Origin: Arcobacter sp. CECT 8985
Lineage (GTDB): Bacteria > Campylobacterota > Campylobacteria > Campylobacterales > Arcobacteraceae
Direction of reading: 5' to 3'
DNA: 64,000 bases
Assembly (NCBI RefSeq): GCF_004116495.1
Contig: NZ_PDKC01000009.1
Location: 1 to 64,000, forward strand
This document shows, one piece after another, positions 56,196 through 64,000 of this stretch. How positions within the stretch are numbered: position 1 is the first letter of the stretch; each line of letters opens with the position of its first letter. The position numbers were made by a program, and so were the translations under genes. The notes below the pieces were generated by a model. It had not been told where the DNA came from, did no database searches, and was given only the letters and a program-made list of their open reading frames with translations.

Positions 56196-56675
56196 ATGTT
56201 AAATGAATTTATAAATAGTTTTAAAAGTACAGTTCTTTCTACTCTTGATGAAAATAATTATCCTTTTGGTAGTTATGCTCCATTTATAAAATATAATAAC
56301 AAATACTATGTTTACTTAAGTGATATGGCAAAGCATGCAAGAAATCTAAAAGATAATCCAAAAGTATCGTTATTTTTTATTGAAGATGAACAAAGTAGTG
56401 AAAATATTTTTGCAAGAAAAAGAGTTGTTCTTCAAGGAAAAACAATAGTGATAAAAAGAGGTTCAGATGAATTTGAAAAGATATTAGATAAATTTGAAAA
56501 ATTAAATGAAGATACAGTAAAAGTTACAAGAAAAATGATTGATTTTAATCTTTTTGAAATAACTCCTATTTATGGTGAAGCTGTTTTTGGATTTGGTAAA
56601 GCCTATAATATTGGTGGTGAACACTTTGATAAATTAATTGAAAGAGAGAATTTAAAAGGTCATAAAAGTAAATAA
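56196..56675 (+). CDS. HugZ/HutZ-family heme-utilization protein
   Basis: 159 residues with the split-barrel FMN-binding fold of pyridoxamine oxidase-like proteins. Y-L-S-D-M-A-K-H-A-R-N-L, V-S-L-F-F-I-E-D-E and I-F-A-R-K-R-V match HutZ/HugZ heme-degrading proteins, as does the end F-G-F-G-K-A-Y with G-H-K. It would release iron from heme. The conserved heme-ligand His region at the C-terminus is retained. Shorter than H. pylori HugZ. A TATAAT-type -10 lies at about 56170. Confidence 0.82.
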   Translation: MLNEFINSFKSTVLSTLDENNYPFGSYAPFIKYNNKYYVYLSDMAKHARNLKDNPKVSLFFIEDEQSSENIFARKRVVLQGKTIVIKRGSDEFEKILDKFEKLNEDTVKVTRKMIDFNLFEITPIYGEAVFGFGKAYNIGGEHFDKLIERENLKGHKSK

Positions 56676-56750
56676 TATTATTAAATTAACTTATATATAA
56701 GTATTATAAAATTATAATATATTATTATAATACTAACATAAGGAAAAGTT

Positions 56751-57170
56751 ATGAAATTATTCTTCTCTGTAATTGCTATTTTTATTTTAGGAAGCAATTT
56801 ATATGCAGAAAATATAAAAGGGTTAAATGTTTTAGTTACATCAAAAGATTCTCAAACACAAATGATGTCAATGGTTCTATCAATGATGAGTTTAAAACAA
56901 AAAAAAGCTGTTAATATTGTACTTTGTTCTGATGGTGGGAATTTAGCTCTTAAAAACTTCAAAGGAGAAGTTTTAAAGCCTATGAATAAAACACCTAAAA
57001 TGATGTTACAAGCACTTATTAAAAAAGGTGCGAGTGTAAAAGTTTGTCCTTTATTTTTACCAAATAAAAATATGAAAAAAAGCGATTTAATACATAATGT
57101 TTCAGTTGCTAAACCAATGGAAGTAGCAAAATTCTTACTAAAAGATGATTTTAAAAACCTTACTTTTTAA
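56751..57170 (+). CDS. Exported DsrE-like protein
   Basis: 139 residues with a Sec signal peptide (about 1-19, ending Y-A-E). The mature part (A-V-N-I-V-L-C-S-D-G-G, then L-I-K-K-G-A-S-V-K-V-C-P-L-F) matches the DsrE/DsrF-like fold, with two cysteines at plausible active-site places. DsrE proteins carry sulfur; an exported copy with these cysteines may act in the periplasm. Role unknown. Confidence 0.72.
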   Translation: MKLFFSVIAIFILGSNLYAENIKGLNVLVTSKDSQTQMMSMVLSMMSLKQKKAVNIVLCSDGGNLALKNFKGEVLKPMNKTPKMMLQALIKKGASVKVCPLFLPNKNMKKSDLIHNVSVAKPMEVAKFLLKDDFKNLTF

Positions 57171-57199
57171 TAGATTAGCTCAATTAAGGAGCTAATCTA
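57171..57199. terminator. Bidirectional hairpin between convergent genes
   Basis: A perfect 11-base stem TAGATTAGCTC / GAGCTAATCTA with a seven-base loop between the DsrE-like gene and pdxH. It starts right after one stop and covers the other. No T run on either side, so it may act with Rho or only protect 3' ends. Confidence 0.65.
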
Positions 57200-57819
57200 T
57201 CTATTTGCCAATTATTATCAATTAAAGTGTATTGAAATCTATCATGTAATCTATTTTTTGCACCTTGCCAAAACTCAATTTTTTCTGGTTTTACTATGTA
57301 TCCACCCCAAAATGAAGGAAAAGGTATTTCACCTTTTACAAATTTATTTTTAATTTCATTAAACTTTGCTTCTAATACACTTCTTGAGCTTATAACCTCA
57401 CTTTGATGTGAAACCCAAGCACCCATTTGACTACCTTTAGGTCTTGATAAAAAGTATTTTAATGATTTTGAAGAAGATATTTTTGAAGCTCTTCCTTCAA
57501 TTTTCACTTGCCTTTCCAATCCTAACCATGCAAAGTGTAAGGCAACTTTATCGTTTTGATCTATTTGCTTTGCTTTTTGACTCTCATAATTTGAAAAAAA
57601 GACAAAGCCACTCTCATCAAAAAATTTCAAAAGAACTGTTCTTATAGAAGGCATTAGATCTTCACCAACTGTAGCTAAACTCATTGCATTTGGTTCAATA
57701 AGATTTGCTTGCATTGCTTGGGAAAACCATTTTTCAAACTGTTTTACAGCATTATCATCTAAGTCTTTTCTTCTCAATCCATTATTTACATACTCTTCTC
57801 TCATAGAACTAATATCCAT
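57184..57819 (-). CDS. pdxH: Pyridoxamine 5'-phosphate oxidase PdxH
   Basis: 211 residues. Oxidises PNP/PMP to pyridoxal phosphate with FMN. R-T-V-L-L-K, F-F-S-N-Y-E-S-Q-K, R-Q-V-K-I-E-G, S-R-P-K-G-S-Q-M-G-A-W and the C-terminal F-W-Q-G-A-K-N-R-L-H-D-R are diagnostic. Complete length. The ATG has GGAG upstream. First in the order after the glutathione peroxidase gene on the same strand (12 bases). Confidence 0.97.
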   Translation of the reverse strand: MDISSMREEYVNNGLRRKDLDDNAVKQFEKWFSQAMQANLIEPNAMSLATVGEDLMPSIRTVLLKFFDESGFVFFSNYESQKAKQIDQNDKVALHFAWLGLERQVKIEGRASKISSSKSLKYFLSRPKGSQMGAWVSHQSEVISSRSVLEAKFNEIKNKFVKGEIPFPSFWGGYIVKPEKIEFWQGAKNRLHDRFQYTLIDNNWQIDRLAP

Positions 57820-57831
57820 GATATTTATCTC

Positions 57832-58368
57832 CTAAAGTAATTTTTCTATATCTTTTTCAATACTTTCTGGTGTTGTTGAAGGAGAAAATCGTTCAATTAC
57901 TTTTCCATTTTTATCTACTAAAAATTTTGTAAAATTCCATTTTATTAATTCTGTTCCTAATACACCAGAAACTTGTTCTTTTAAGTATTTATATAAAGGT
58001 TCAGTATCATCTCCATTTACATCTATTTTTGAAAACATAGGAAACTTAACTTGATATGTTAAAGAACAAAACTCTTTTATTTCTTCATTTGTTCCTGGTT
58101 CTTGATTCATAAACTGATTACAAGGGAATCCAAGTATTACAAAGCCTTTATCTTTATATTTCTCATAAAGTTTTTCTAAGCCTTCATATTGAGATGTAAA
58201 TCCACATTTGCTTGCTACGTTTACAATCAATAACACTTTATGTTTATATTCACTCATACTTATTGTTTTTCCATCAATTGTCTTTACATTAAAATCATAA
58301 ATACTTTCTTTCATATTTGCTCCTATTAAATTAGATATAAGTAGTAATAAAACAACTAAATATTTCAT
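57832..58368 (-). CDS. Glutathione peroxidase-family protein, exported
   Basis: 178 residues with an N-terminal signal-like segment (about 1-17). Family blocks are [10 protein letters not shown] (peroxidatic Cys), F-P-C-N-Q-F, and W-N-F-T-K-F-L-V-D. It uses Cys, not selenocysteine. Such proteins reduce hydroperoxides, often with thioredoxin. Overlaps the SRPBCC gene by one base and clusters with HugZ-like, PdxH and ankyrin genes. Confidence 0.92.
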   Translation of the reverse strand: MKYLVVLLLLISNLIGANMKESIYDFNVKTIDGKTISMSEYKHKVLLIVNVASKCGFTSQYEGLEKLYEKYKDKGFVILGFPCNQFMNQEPGTNEEIKEFCSLTYQVKFPMFSKIDVNGDDTEPLYKYLKEQVSGVLGTELIKWNFTKFLVDKNGKVIERFSPSTTPESIEKDIEKLL

Positions 58369-58817
58369 TATTCTTTCTCCTCTAATATTTTTTTTGTAAT
58401 TTTATGTCTATAGTTAAACATATTATCGATATCTTTATAAACAAAAAAGTTAAATAATTTTCCTAAAAATCCAAATGGAAGTTCATATCTTACCACATCT
58501 TTTAACAAAATTCTATTTCCTCTTTGTTCAAAAATATGTTGATGTTCCCAAAATTTGAATACTGATTTTTCTGCAACATCAACAAGAAGATTTGGGTATT
58601 GTAATTTTTTAATTTTTACACTCCATTTTAAGGGTATGAAGTTTTTAGTAACTATTAAATTCATTACACTATCTTCTTTAGGCACAAACTCTTTATCAAG
58701 AAGTTTAACACTTATGTTTGGTGGTGTAATTTTTACTAAATTTTTAGTATCAATATGAAAATTAAATATCTCATCCAAAGATGTATTTATATAAGTCTGT
58801 TTTGTATAAGTTTCCAT
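58368..58817 (-). CDS. SRPBCC-family (START-like) protein
   Basis: 149 residues, no signal peptide. Opening [11 protein letters not shown], the middle W-S-V-K-I and the end with F-x-Y-R-H are typical of SRPBCC ligand-binding proteins similar to the cyclase/dehydrase group. Ligand unknown. It overlaps the glutathione peroxidase gene by one base, so they are co-transcribed, perhaps binding a hydrophobic substrate. Confidence 0.72.
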   Translation of the reverse strand: METYTKQTYINTSLDEIFNFHIDTKNLVKITPPNISVKLLDKEFVPKEDSVMNLIVTKNFIPLKWSVKIKKLQYPNLLVDVAEKSVFKFWEHQHIFEQRGNRILLKDVVRYELPFGFLGKLFNFFVYKDIDNMFNYRHKITKKILEEKE

Positions 58818-58877
58818 AAATACTCCTTTTATTGAATATTATATCAATAAAAGATGTATTTATATATAGTGTTTATG

Positions 58878-59444
58878 TTATTTAGTTTCTAATTGTTCTA
58901 ATCTTGTTAATATTTTATCTATTTTTAAATCTTTTGCTAAAGTGTATGCACTATTTCCTAAAATGTCAGATTGATAAATATCTGCTCCATTTTTTAGTAA
59001 ATAATCAAAACACTGAACTCTATTGTAAAGTACAGAATAGATAAATGGTGTTGCATTTATACTATCTAAAAAATTAATATCCAAACCTGATGATTTTAAA
59101 CTCTTAAGCATTTTTACATCATCATTATATACAGCATAATGAAGTGCAAAAAGTGTAGGAGTTACATATAAATTAATTCCTAGTTTAATTAGTTTTTTAA
59201 CTGCAATACTATTTTTATGGTACATAGCCCAATAAAGAGCATTACGTCCCTTTTTATCTCTAATATTAATATTTGCACCTAATGAGATTAAAGCTTCAAT
59301 ATTTTCATTATTAGCAATGGATTCAAAAAGTACACACCAACCATCTTTATCCTGATAATTTACATCATGATTACTATGTAAAAGTTTTTTTATTGTTAAA
59401 GATTCACAAAATTCATCACTTGTTAAAAAAACATTTCGGCTCAT
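58878..59444 (-). CDS. Ankyrin-repeat protein
   Basis: 188 residues with about five ankyrin repeats (G-W-C-V-L-F-E-S-I, G-R-N-A-L-Y-W-A-M, F-A-L-H-Y-A-V, A-T-P-F-I-Y-S-V, G-N-S-A-Y-T-L-A) at 33-residue spacing. No signal peptide. In C. jejuni a small ankyrin protein next to catalase helps load heme into it; here the neighbours are glutathione peroxidase and a HugZ-like protein, so a similar role is possible. A Fur-box-like site lies upstream. Confidence 0.85.
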   Translation of the reverse strand: MSRNVFLTSDEFCESLTIKKLLHSNHDVNYQDKDGWCVLFESIANNENIEALISLGANINIRDKKGRNALYWAMYHKNSIAVKKLIKLGINLYVTPTLFALHYAVYNDDVKMLKSLKSSGLDINFLDSINATPFIYSVLYNRVQCFDYLLKNGADIYQSDILGNSAYTLAKDLKIDKILTRLEQLETK

Positions 59445-59500
59445 AATCCTCTCCTTTTATTAATTATTACAATTCTAGCAAATCAAAACTTAAATTATAT

Positions 59501-59515
59501 TGATAATCGTTATTA
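59501..59515. promoter_or_regulatory. Fur/PerR-box-like site
   Basis: TGATAAT-C-GTTATTA, matching the 7-1-7 Fur pattern TGATAAT-N-ATTATCA at 12 of 14 positions. It lies in the divergent region between the ankyrin gene and the DTW-domain gene. On the minus strand a TATAAT follows within a few bases, so the site sits over the ankyrin promoter. Confidence 0.55.
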
Positions 59516-59578
59516 ATATGATAGTAATTATAAGTTTTTTGATTTTTTTTATATTATAATTGCATCAAAGGATTATAT

Positions 59579-60226
59579 TTGGAAGATTATTTAAATCAAA
59601 GAGATTTTTGTTATACATGTAACAGACCAGAAAGTTCATGTATGTGTAGTTATATCAATAGTTTTAATACAAATACAAAATTTGTAATACTAATGCATCC
59701 TAAAGAGCATAGAAAAACAAAAAATGGAACAGGCAAGCTTACTTCTTTACAACTTAAAAATAGTGAGATTTTTGTAGGTATTGATTTTACAAACCATAAT
59801 ATAATAAACAATTATATTAAAAATTTTGAATGTTTTGTTTTGTATCCACATAAAAATGCAATTGAATTAAATAAAACTTCTATAAAAAGCAATAAAAAAC
59901 AAGTTTTATTTATCATTGATTCTACTTGGCCTTGCTCAAAAAGAATGTTAAAATTAAGTAAAAATCTTGATACTCTTCCTAAAGTTAGTTTTATTTCATC
60001 GAAAAAATCAAATTTCCAATTTAAAACTCAACCACAAGAATATTGTTTATCTACTATTGAATCTACTAAGATAATTCTTGAACTATTAAATAAACATAAA
60101 ATTGAAAATATAAAAGAGTCTAAACTAAATAATTTTTTATTACCATTTGAAAAACTAGTTGAATACCAAGTTTTATGTAGCAAAAAGAAAAATATTAGAT
60201 ATAAACCACCTTTATTTAAATCTTAA
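59579..60226 (+). CDS. DTW-domain tRNA-uridine aminocarboxypropyltransferase-like protein
   Basis: 215 residues. An N-terminal cysteine cluster C-Y-T-C-N-R-P-E-S-S-C-M-C, then H-P-K-E-H and the name-giving motif, here D-S-T-W (in I-I-D-S-T-W-P-C), with later C-L-S-T-I-E-S. The DTW family (TapT/TuaA) adds the acp group to uridine in tRNA using S-adenosylmethionine. The start is TTG, with AAAGGA eight bases upstream. Overlaps the convergent membrane gene by 15 bases. Confidence 0.85.
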   Translation: MEDYLNQRDFCYTCNRPESSCMCSYINSFNTNTKFVILMHPKEHRKTKNGTGKLTSLQLKNSEIFVGIDFTNHNIINNYIKNFECFVLYPHKNAIELNKTSIKSNKKQVLFIIDSTWPCSKRMLKLSKNLDTLPKVSFISSKKSNFQFKTQPQEYCLSTIESTKIILELLNKHKIENIKESKLNNFLLPFEKLVEYQVLCSKKKNIRYKPPLFKS

Positions 60227-60799
60227 TATAAACTCTTTAATCTCTTCTTTCATTGTATTTCTGTATCCATTTAAAGAAGTAAATAAAAAGAAAACTGATT
60301 GAACCATAAAGAAATAAAATCCATTTGAATAACCAACAAATACATATAATAAATCTGCTAAGAAAAATAAAATAAAAGCATATGATCTTATTATATGACT
60401 TCTACTTGAAAGTAAAAAGTTTCCAATAATTGCCATAAAAGCTGCTGAACTATCAAGAAAAAGTACTTCAAAATGAATTGATGAAATTGATTTAAAATAT
60501 AAAGACATTAATAATATTATAAAATAAACAATAGATATTGCTGTAACTATTTTAAAATCTCTTTTTGGTGAATTTGATTTTTTAATTATTCCTAAAAATG
60601 CTCCTGCATAAAAAAAACAAAGTTGAATCAGCATAGGAACTTTTCCCTCAAATAAAAAGAAAGCTAATAAAGATAAATTTGCACACAAAAAACTAATAAA
60701 CGCAAAGTATAAAGGTCGTTGATTATCTTTTGTACTTAAAGACATCAAAAATGCGCCAAGTATAGAAAAAATTGCACCAAAAGCTTCAAGTATTAACAT
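60212..60799 (-). CDS. Six-helix membrane protein, unknown (YgjV/PnuC-like layout)
   Basis: 195 residues, about six membrane helices, in two loosely similar halves. It has few charged residues apart from the loops (S-P-K-R-D-F-K). The size and paired-triple-helix layout resemble PnuC or YgjV-type proteins, but no firm motif is seen. GGAG lies seven bases before the ATG. Function unknown. Confidence 0.65.
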   Translation of the reverse strand: MLILEAFGAIFSILGAFLMSLSTKDNQRPLYFAFISFLCANLSLLAFFLFEGKVPMLIQLCFFYAGAFLGIIKKSNSPKRDFKIVTAISIVYFIILLMSLYFKSISSIHFEVLFLDSSAAFMAIIGNFLLSSRSHIIRSYAFILFFLADLLYVFVGYSNGFYFFMVQSVFFLFTSLNGYRNTMKEEIKEFILRFK

Positions 60800-60850
60800 A
60801 AATTCTCCAAATTTTTGGCGTATTATAATCTAATTTATATTACTACTAGA

Positions 60851-61999
60851 TTACATTGATGTTATATATTTTTCTTCTAGCTTTTTAGTTATAGCATTAA
60901 TATTTTTTATAAGAAGTCTATCTTCAGGTTTTAATATTTTAACAATAAATTTTGTCTCTTTATTTGTAAAACCTTCAGGATCTTTTGTCTCTACTGTAAC
61001 TTTATTATTTGTTAATGCAATTCTTTTTAACTTATGGTCACATTGTCTTGCATAATAAACAATTTCAAACTTTTTTTGATTTATTTTTTCTATTGATACA
61101 ATTACTTTATTATCTTTAACTTTTTCTGTATAAGAAGGAACTAATTGTTTTAAATCTTTTGTATAAATAAAACCTATATATAATTTAGTAAAAACATCAA
61201 AATATAAAGATAGTTTATTTGATTTAAAAAAACTTAAATCAACTGCATGAGTTTTGTGTGATCTACTCTTTTGTAAAATCCATTCTAATGTTTGAAAATA
61301 TGAGAATTTTTTATAATTTACACTAACTGCTTCAATATACTTTTTATCTTTATATGAAATCAAATCAGTCTTTGGATATTTTTTCAAAATTAGTTCTTTT
61401 AAAATTTGATCATCATCAAAATCTTTAGTTATCCAAATAGTACAATAATCAGGAAATCTACTAATTCCTGTAGAACCTTCAGTTAAAACAATCAATGCTT
61501 TAATATTAAAACTAGGGAAAAGTATCTTAAGTAACGCAGATTTTTTAAATAATCTCTTATTTAAATTTGCAGTTTTTTTTGATTTACTCATTTCCACAAA
61601 ATATAAGCTGTCTTTAGTAAAAAAAAGTGCATCAAATTCACTTATATCTTTATAAACAGACTTATATACAACTTGTCCACCTTTATCAATTAATAAGCCA
61701 TTTTTCTTAAAGATATTATTTTTATTTTGATGAGGACCTTTTAAAATAAATCTCTTTACTTCATCTTTATCTTTTACATATCTAAGTAAGTGTTCATATA
61801 TGATATTTTCAAATATTTCACCTTTAAAACTATGATATTGTAAATCTTCTTTACACTCTTGCCTTAAATTACCATTATCATCATAAAGTTTTTTTAAATA
61901 TTTATTATCAAAGTTATAATGAAAAAGATTTGTTCTGATATTTGTTAAGTCTAAGTTTTTTATTTCGTCTGTGATTTTAAATTCTTGCAATTGTTTCAT
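60851..61999 (-). CDS. Uncharacterised protein, possible PD-(D/E)XK-fold
   Basis: 382 residues, no signal peptide or membrane helix. Residues about 58-75 (G-E-I-F-E-N-I-I-Y-E-H-L-L) form a helix with acidic residues; then D123 in S-E-F-D-A-L-F-F and E136 with a Lys at 139 in Y-F-V-E-M-S-K come 12-16 residues later. This helix-strand-strand order with E, D, E and K is the arrangement of PD-(D/E)XK nucleases, though the exact E-x-K is shifted by one. It is followed by strand/helix I-K-A-L-I-V-L-T-E. No other motif. Between a membrane protein and metQ. Confidence 0.5.
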   Translation of the reverse strand: MKQLQEFKITDEIKNLDLTNIRTNLFHYNFDNKYLKKLYDDNGNLRQECKEDLQYHSFKGEIFENIIYEHLLRYVKDKDEVKRFILKGPHQNKNNIFKKNGLLIDKGGQVVYKSVYKDISEFDALFFTKDSLYFVEMSKSKKTANLNKRLFKKSALLKILFPSFNIKALIVLTEGSTGISRFPDYCTIWITKDFDDDQILKELILKKYPKTDLISYKDKKYIEAVSVNYKKFSYFQTLEWILQKSRSHKTHAVDLSFFKSNKLSLYFDVFTKLYIGFIYTKDLKQLVPSYTEKVKDNKVIVSIEKINQKKFEIVYYARQCDHKLKRIALTNNKVTVETKDPEGFTNKETKFIVKILKPEDRLLIKNINAITKKLEEKYITSM

Positions 62000-62091
62000 T
62001 TTAGTATTATAAATACTGTTTTCCCTATTGTATTTTATAAGATTATATCTAAACGAAATGGTATTGTAAAGAAAAAGTGTTGAGAAATACT

Positions 62092-62117
62092 AAAAAGAGA
62101 ACAAAAGTCCTCTTTTT
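62092..62117 (-). terminator. Terminator of the met operon
   Basis: On the minus strand AAAAAGAG / CTCTTTTT (eight-base stem) with a ten-base loop, 12 bases after the metQ stop. The T tract closes the stem's 3' side. Confidence 0.85.
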
Positions 62118-62128
62118 AATGAGTAGAA

Positions 62129-62935
62129 TTAGAATGCCTCTATAATAGCACCTTTATATTTTGTTCTAATAAATTTTTTGATTGCATCAGAGTTAATCGC
62201 TTTATCTAAAGCTTTAATATATGGTTTATTTTCATTGCCTTTTTTAACAGCAATTACATTTACATATGGAGAGTCTTTTGACTCAAGTGCCAATGCATCT
62301 TTTAATGGGTTAAGTTTTGCAAGTAATGCATAGTTAGTATTAATAACAGCTGCTGTTACTTCATCTAAAACTCTTGGTAATTGAGGAGCATCTAACTCTT
62401 TAATTTTTAAATTTTTAGGATTATCTAAAATATCTTTTGCAGTTTTTAGTTCTACATCTTTGAAAGTTAATAATCCCTCTTTTTGTAAAATATCAAGTGC
62501 TCTACTCTCATTTGTAGGGTCATTTGGCACAGCAATAGTATCACCATCTTTAATTTCATCTAAAGATTTAATTTTGTGAGAATATACACCCATTGGTTCT
62601 AAGTGTACTTTTGCAGTTGCTACTAAGTGAGTATTTTTATTTTTATTGAACTCTTCCATATAAGGAACATGTTGGAAGAAGTTTGCATCTAATTCACCCT
62701 CTTCTACTGCAATATTTGGTGTAACATAATCTGTAAACTCAACTATTTTTAGAGTATAACCTTCTTCTGCTAAGATTTTTTTCACTTCTTGTAAAATCTC
62801 TGCATGAGGAATTGGAGTTGCTCCAATTTTAATAACCTTCTTCTCCTGAGTTTTTGACTTGTCATTGTTATCAGAACAAGCACCTAAAAATAATGCAACA
62901 AGTGCAACTAAAACAACTTTAAAAATGTTTTTCAT
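62129..62935 (-). CDS. metQ: D-methionine-binding lipoprotein MetQ
   Basis: 268 residues. The lipobox L-G-A-C gives a membrane-anchored periplasmic binding protein. I-G-A-T-P-I-P-H-A-E-I-L near the start, N-F-F-Q-H-V-P-Y and A-V-P-N-D-P-T-N-E-S-R-A are NlpA/MetQ hallmarks. Last gene of metN-metI-metQ, 11 bases after metI. Confidence 0.95.
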   Translation of the reverse strand: MKNIFKVVLVALVALFLGACSDNNDKSKTQEKKVIKIGATPIPHAEILQEVKKILAEEGYTLKIVEFTDYVTPNIAVEEGELDANFFQHVPYMEEFNKNKNTHLVATAKVHLEPMGVYSHKIKSLDEIKDGDTIAVPNDPTNESRALDILQKEGLLTFKDVELKTAKDILDNPKNLKIKELDAPQLPRVLDEVTAAVINTNYALLAKLNPLKDALALESKDSPYVNVIAVKKGNENKPYIKALDKAINSDAIKKFIRTKYKGAIIEAF

Positions 62936-62946
62936 TTTTATCCTTT

Positions 62947-63585
62947 CTATTTTTTTGTAATTTTATATAAATAGTCACCAAGACTTTGGAAAATCTGTAC
63001 TAATACAATTAAGATTAACACAGTATATAACATAACATCCGTTTGGAATCGATAATATCCATATTTTATAGCTATATCACCAAGACCTCCTCCACCAACT
63101 GCACCAGCCATTGCAGAGAAACCAATAACAGTAATCAAAGTCAAAGTTATTGCTGAAATAATACCAGGTAATGCTTCAACAAACATTATTTTAAATACAA
63201 TTTGAAAATTACCTGCACCAAAAGATTTTGCTGCTTCAATAACACCAAAATCAACCTCTTTTAATGCACTTTCAATTAACCTAGCAACAAATGGTGCTGC
63301 ACCAATTGTCAAAGGAACTATAGTTGCAGTCGTACCAATACTTTTACCAACTATCATTTTTGTAACAGGAAATAGTATTATTATTAAAATAATAAAAGGA
63401 AAAGATCTTAAAGTATTTATTACGACATCTAAAACTCTATATAATTTTACATTTGGAGTAAGCCCACCTTCTTGAGTCATTATTAGTATAATAGCTATAA
63501 AAAAGCCAATAATAACTGCTAAAAAAGTAGAAGCTAAACTCATATACAAAGTTTCCCATATTGCGGGAAGTAAAATATTACCCAT
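62947..63585 (-). CDS. metI: Methionine ABC transporter permease MetI
   Basis: 212 residues, about five membrane helices. L-R-S-F-P-F-I-I-L, T-I-G-A-A-P-F-V-A-R and the EAA loop E-A-A-K-S-F-G-A with G-A-V-G-G-G-G-L-G-D match MetI. It starts directly after the metN stop (one base). Passes methionine into the cytoplasm with MetN and MetQ. Confidence 0.96.
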   Translation of the reverse strand: MGNILLPAIWETLYMSLASTFLAVIIGFFIAIILIMTQEGGLTPNVKLYRVLDVVINTLRSFPFIILIIILFPVTKMIVGKSIGTTATIVPLTIGAAPFVARLIESALKEVDFGVIEAAKSFGAGNFQIVFKIMFVEALPGIISAITLTLITVIGFSAMAGAVGGGGLGDIAIKYGYYRFQTDVMLYTVLILIVLVQIFQSLGDYLYKITKK

Positions 63586-64000
63586 TTATAGTATCTCCCA
63601 ATTTATATCTTTTGTTTTTAAATAGTTACAAACCATCTCTTCTTGAGAATTTTGAATATTTATTACTATATTTCCAATTATATGAGTATTTATCTCTTCT
63701 AGTTTTCCCCATACAATATTGAAATCAATATTAAGTTCTCTAGCCATTGAAGTTACTAAAGATTGGTGAACTGTATCTTTTGGAAAATAAATTTTAATAT
63801 TTACTCCTTCTTCAGGAACAACTTCATCTTCACCTAAAAAACGTTTCATCTTTTCATCAGGCTGCAAAAATAGATCTTCTGTTACATCAAGTCCAATAAT
63901 ATTTCCAAACTCTAAAAGAAGAGCTTTTTGGGCAATTTGTTTTACAACTTCCATCTCATGAGTTACTAAAATAATAGTAATATTTAACTCGTTATTTATC
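63586..64000 (-). CDS. metN: Methionine ABC transporter ATPase MetN, C-terminal part
   Basis: 138 codons of the 3' end; the gene continues past the right edge. The frame is open to position 64000 and reads I-L-V-T-H-E-M-E-V-V-K (H-loop) followed by the NIL regulatory domain (about the last 80 residues), which binds methionine and inhibits the transporter. The ATPase core (Walker A, signature, Walker B) is outside the window. Confidence 0.92.
   Translation of the reverse strand, partial: INNELNITIILVTHEMEVVKQIAQKALLLEFGNIIGLDVTEDLFLQPDEKMKRFLGEDEVVPEEGVNIKIYFPKDTVHQSLVTSMARELNIDFNIVWGKLEEINTHIIGNIVINIQNSQEEMVCNYLKTKDINWEIL

Overview
The window looks like ordinary chromosome from a very AT-rich, Gram-negative, flagellated member of the Campylobacterota, most likely the Arcobacter group. 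Pointers are the strong A/T bias at all codon positions, the cbpA-hspR pair, a stand-alone MnmC-type oxidoreductase, a FlhB C-terminal-domain paralogue beside a FliK-like gene, FliW, a monomeric isocitrate dehydrogenase and a HugZ-type heme protein. No rRNA, tRNA, CRISPR array, prophage or insertion sequence is visible. The only stable RNA recognised is RNase P RNA (rnpB). Genus and species cannot be fixed from sequence reading alone.

Layout. 1-3.6 kb: a truncated sensor-like gene, an ABC exporter, an Aat-like aminoacyl-transferase without a standard start codon, and two small envelope proteins. 3.6-12.4 kb: rnpB, lolA, secA, a LolC/E-type permease, a large AsmA/YhdP-like protein and mltG. 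12.5-17.4 kb: monomeric icd, a SpoIIAA-like protein, a thioredoxin-fold protein, and an mnmC-like gene with a rhodanese-like gene. 17.4-25.9 kb: the cbpA-hspR heat-shock operon with a HAIR-like operator, a ppiD-ftsA-ftsZ operon on the other strand, and arsC-hyp-recD2. 26-32 kb: fliW, a FliK-like gene, flhX, an MreD-like gene, mrdA and fliP. 32-40.7 kb: a TolC-family gene, a thioredoxin, then a long minus-strand run (receiver-like protein, tatD, mltD, rlpA, hisB, kdsC, lptC, lptA, engB, GNAT). 40.7-43.8 kb: hslU, hslV, rplI and a degenerate serine recombinase. 44-50 kb: ubiX, coaD, tmk, hisS, speA, cysE and a TauE/SafE permease in one tight run. 50-57 kb: uvrA, a dicarboxylate/amino-acid symporter, a small FlaG-like protein, a CNNM/CBS protein with a candidate leader peptide, a HugZ-like protein and a DsrE-like protein. 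57-64 kb: pdxH, glutathione peroxidase, SRPBCC, an ankyrin protein, a DTW-domain protein, two uncharacterised proteins and the metQ-metI-metN methionine importer, cut by the window end.

Functional themes are envelope biogenesis (Lol, Sec, Lpt, peptidoglycan synthesis and lysis), cell division, protein quality control (CbpA/HspR, HslUV, Aat-like, PpiD-like), flagellar export, and a peroxide/heme cluster.

The observations most worth a second look are these: two genes (Aat-like and TatD) whose conserved N-termini can only be reached from AUU/AUA-type starts; a serine recombinase lacking the catalytic serine and other core residues but keeping its helix-turn-helix; a 19-codon reading frame with a strong ribosome-binding site overlapping the CNNM start; a possible divergent PD-(D/E)XK protein; and several precise inverted repeats at promoters. 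I did not find an obviously new multi-gene system.
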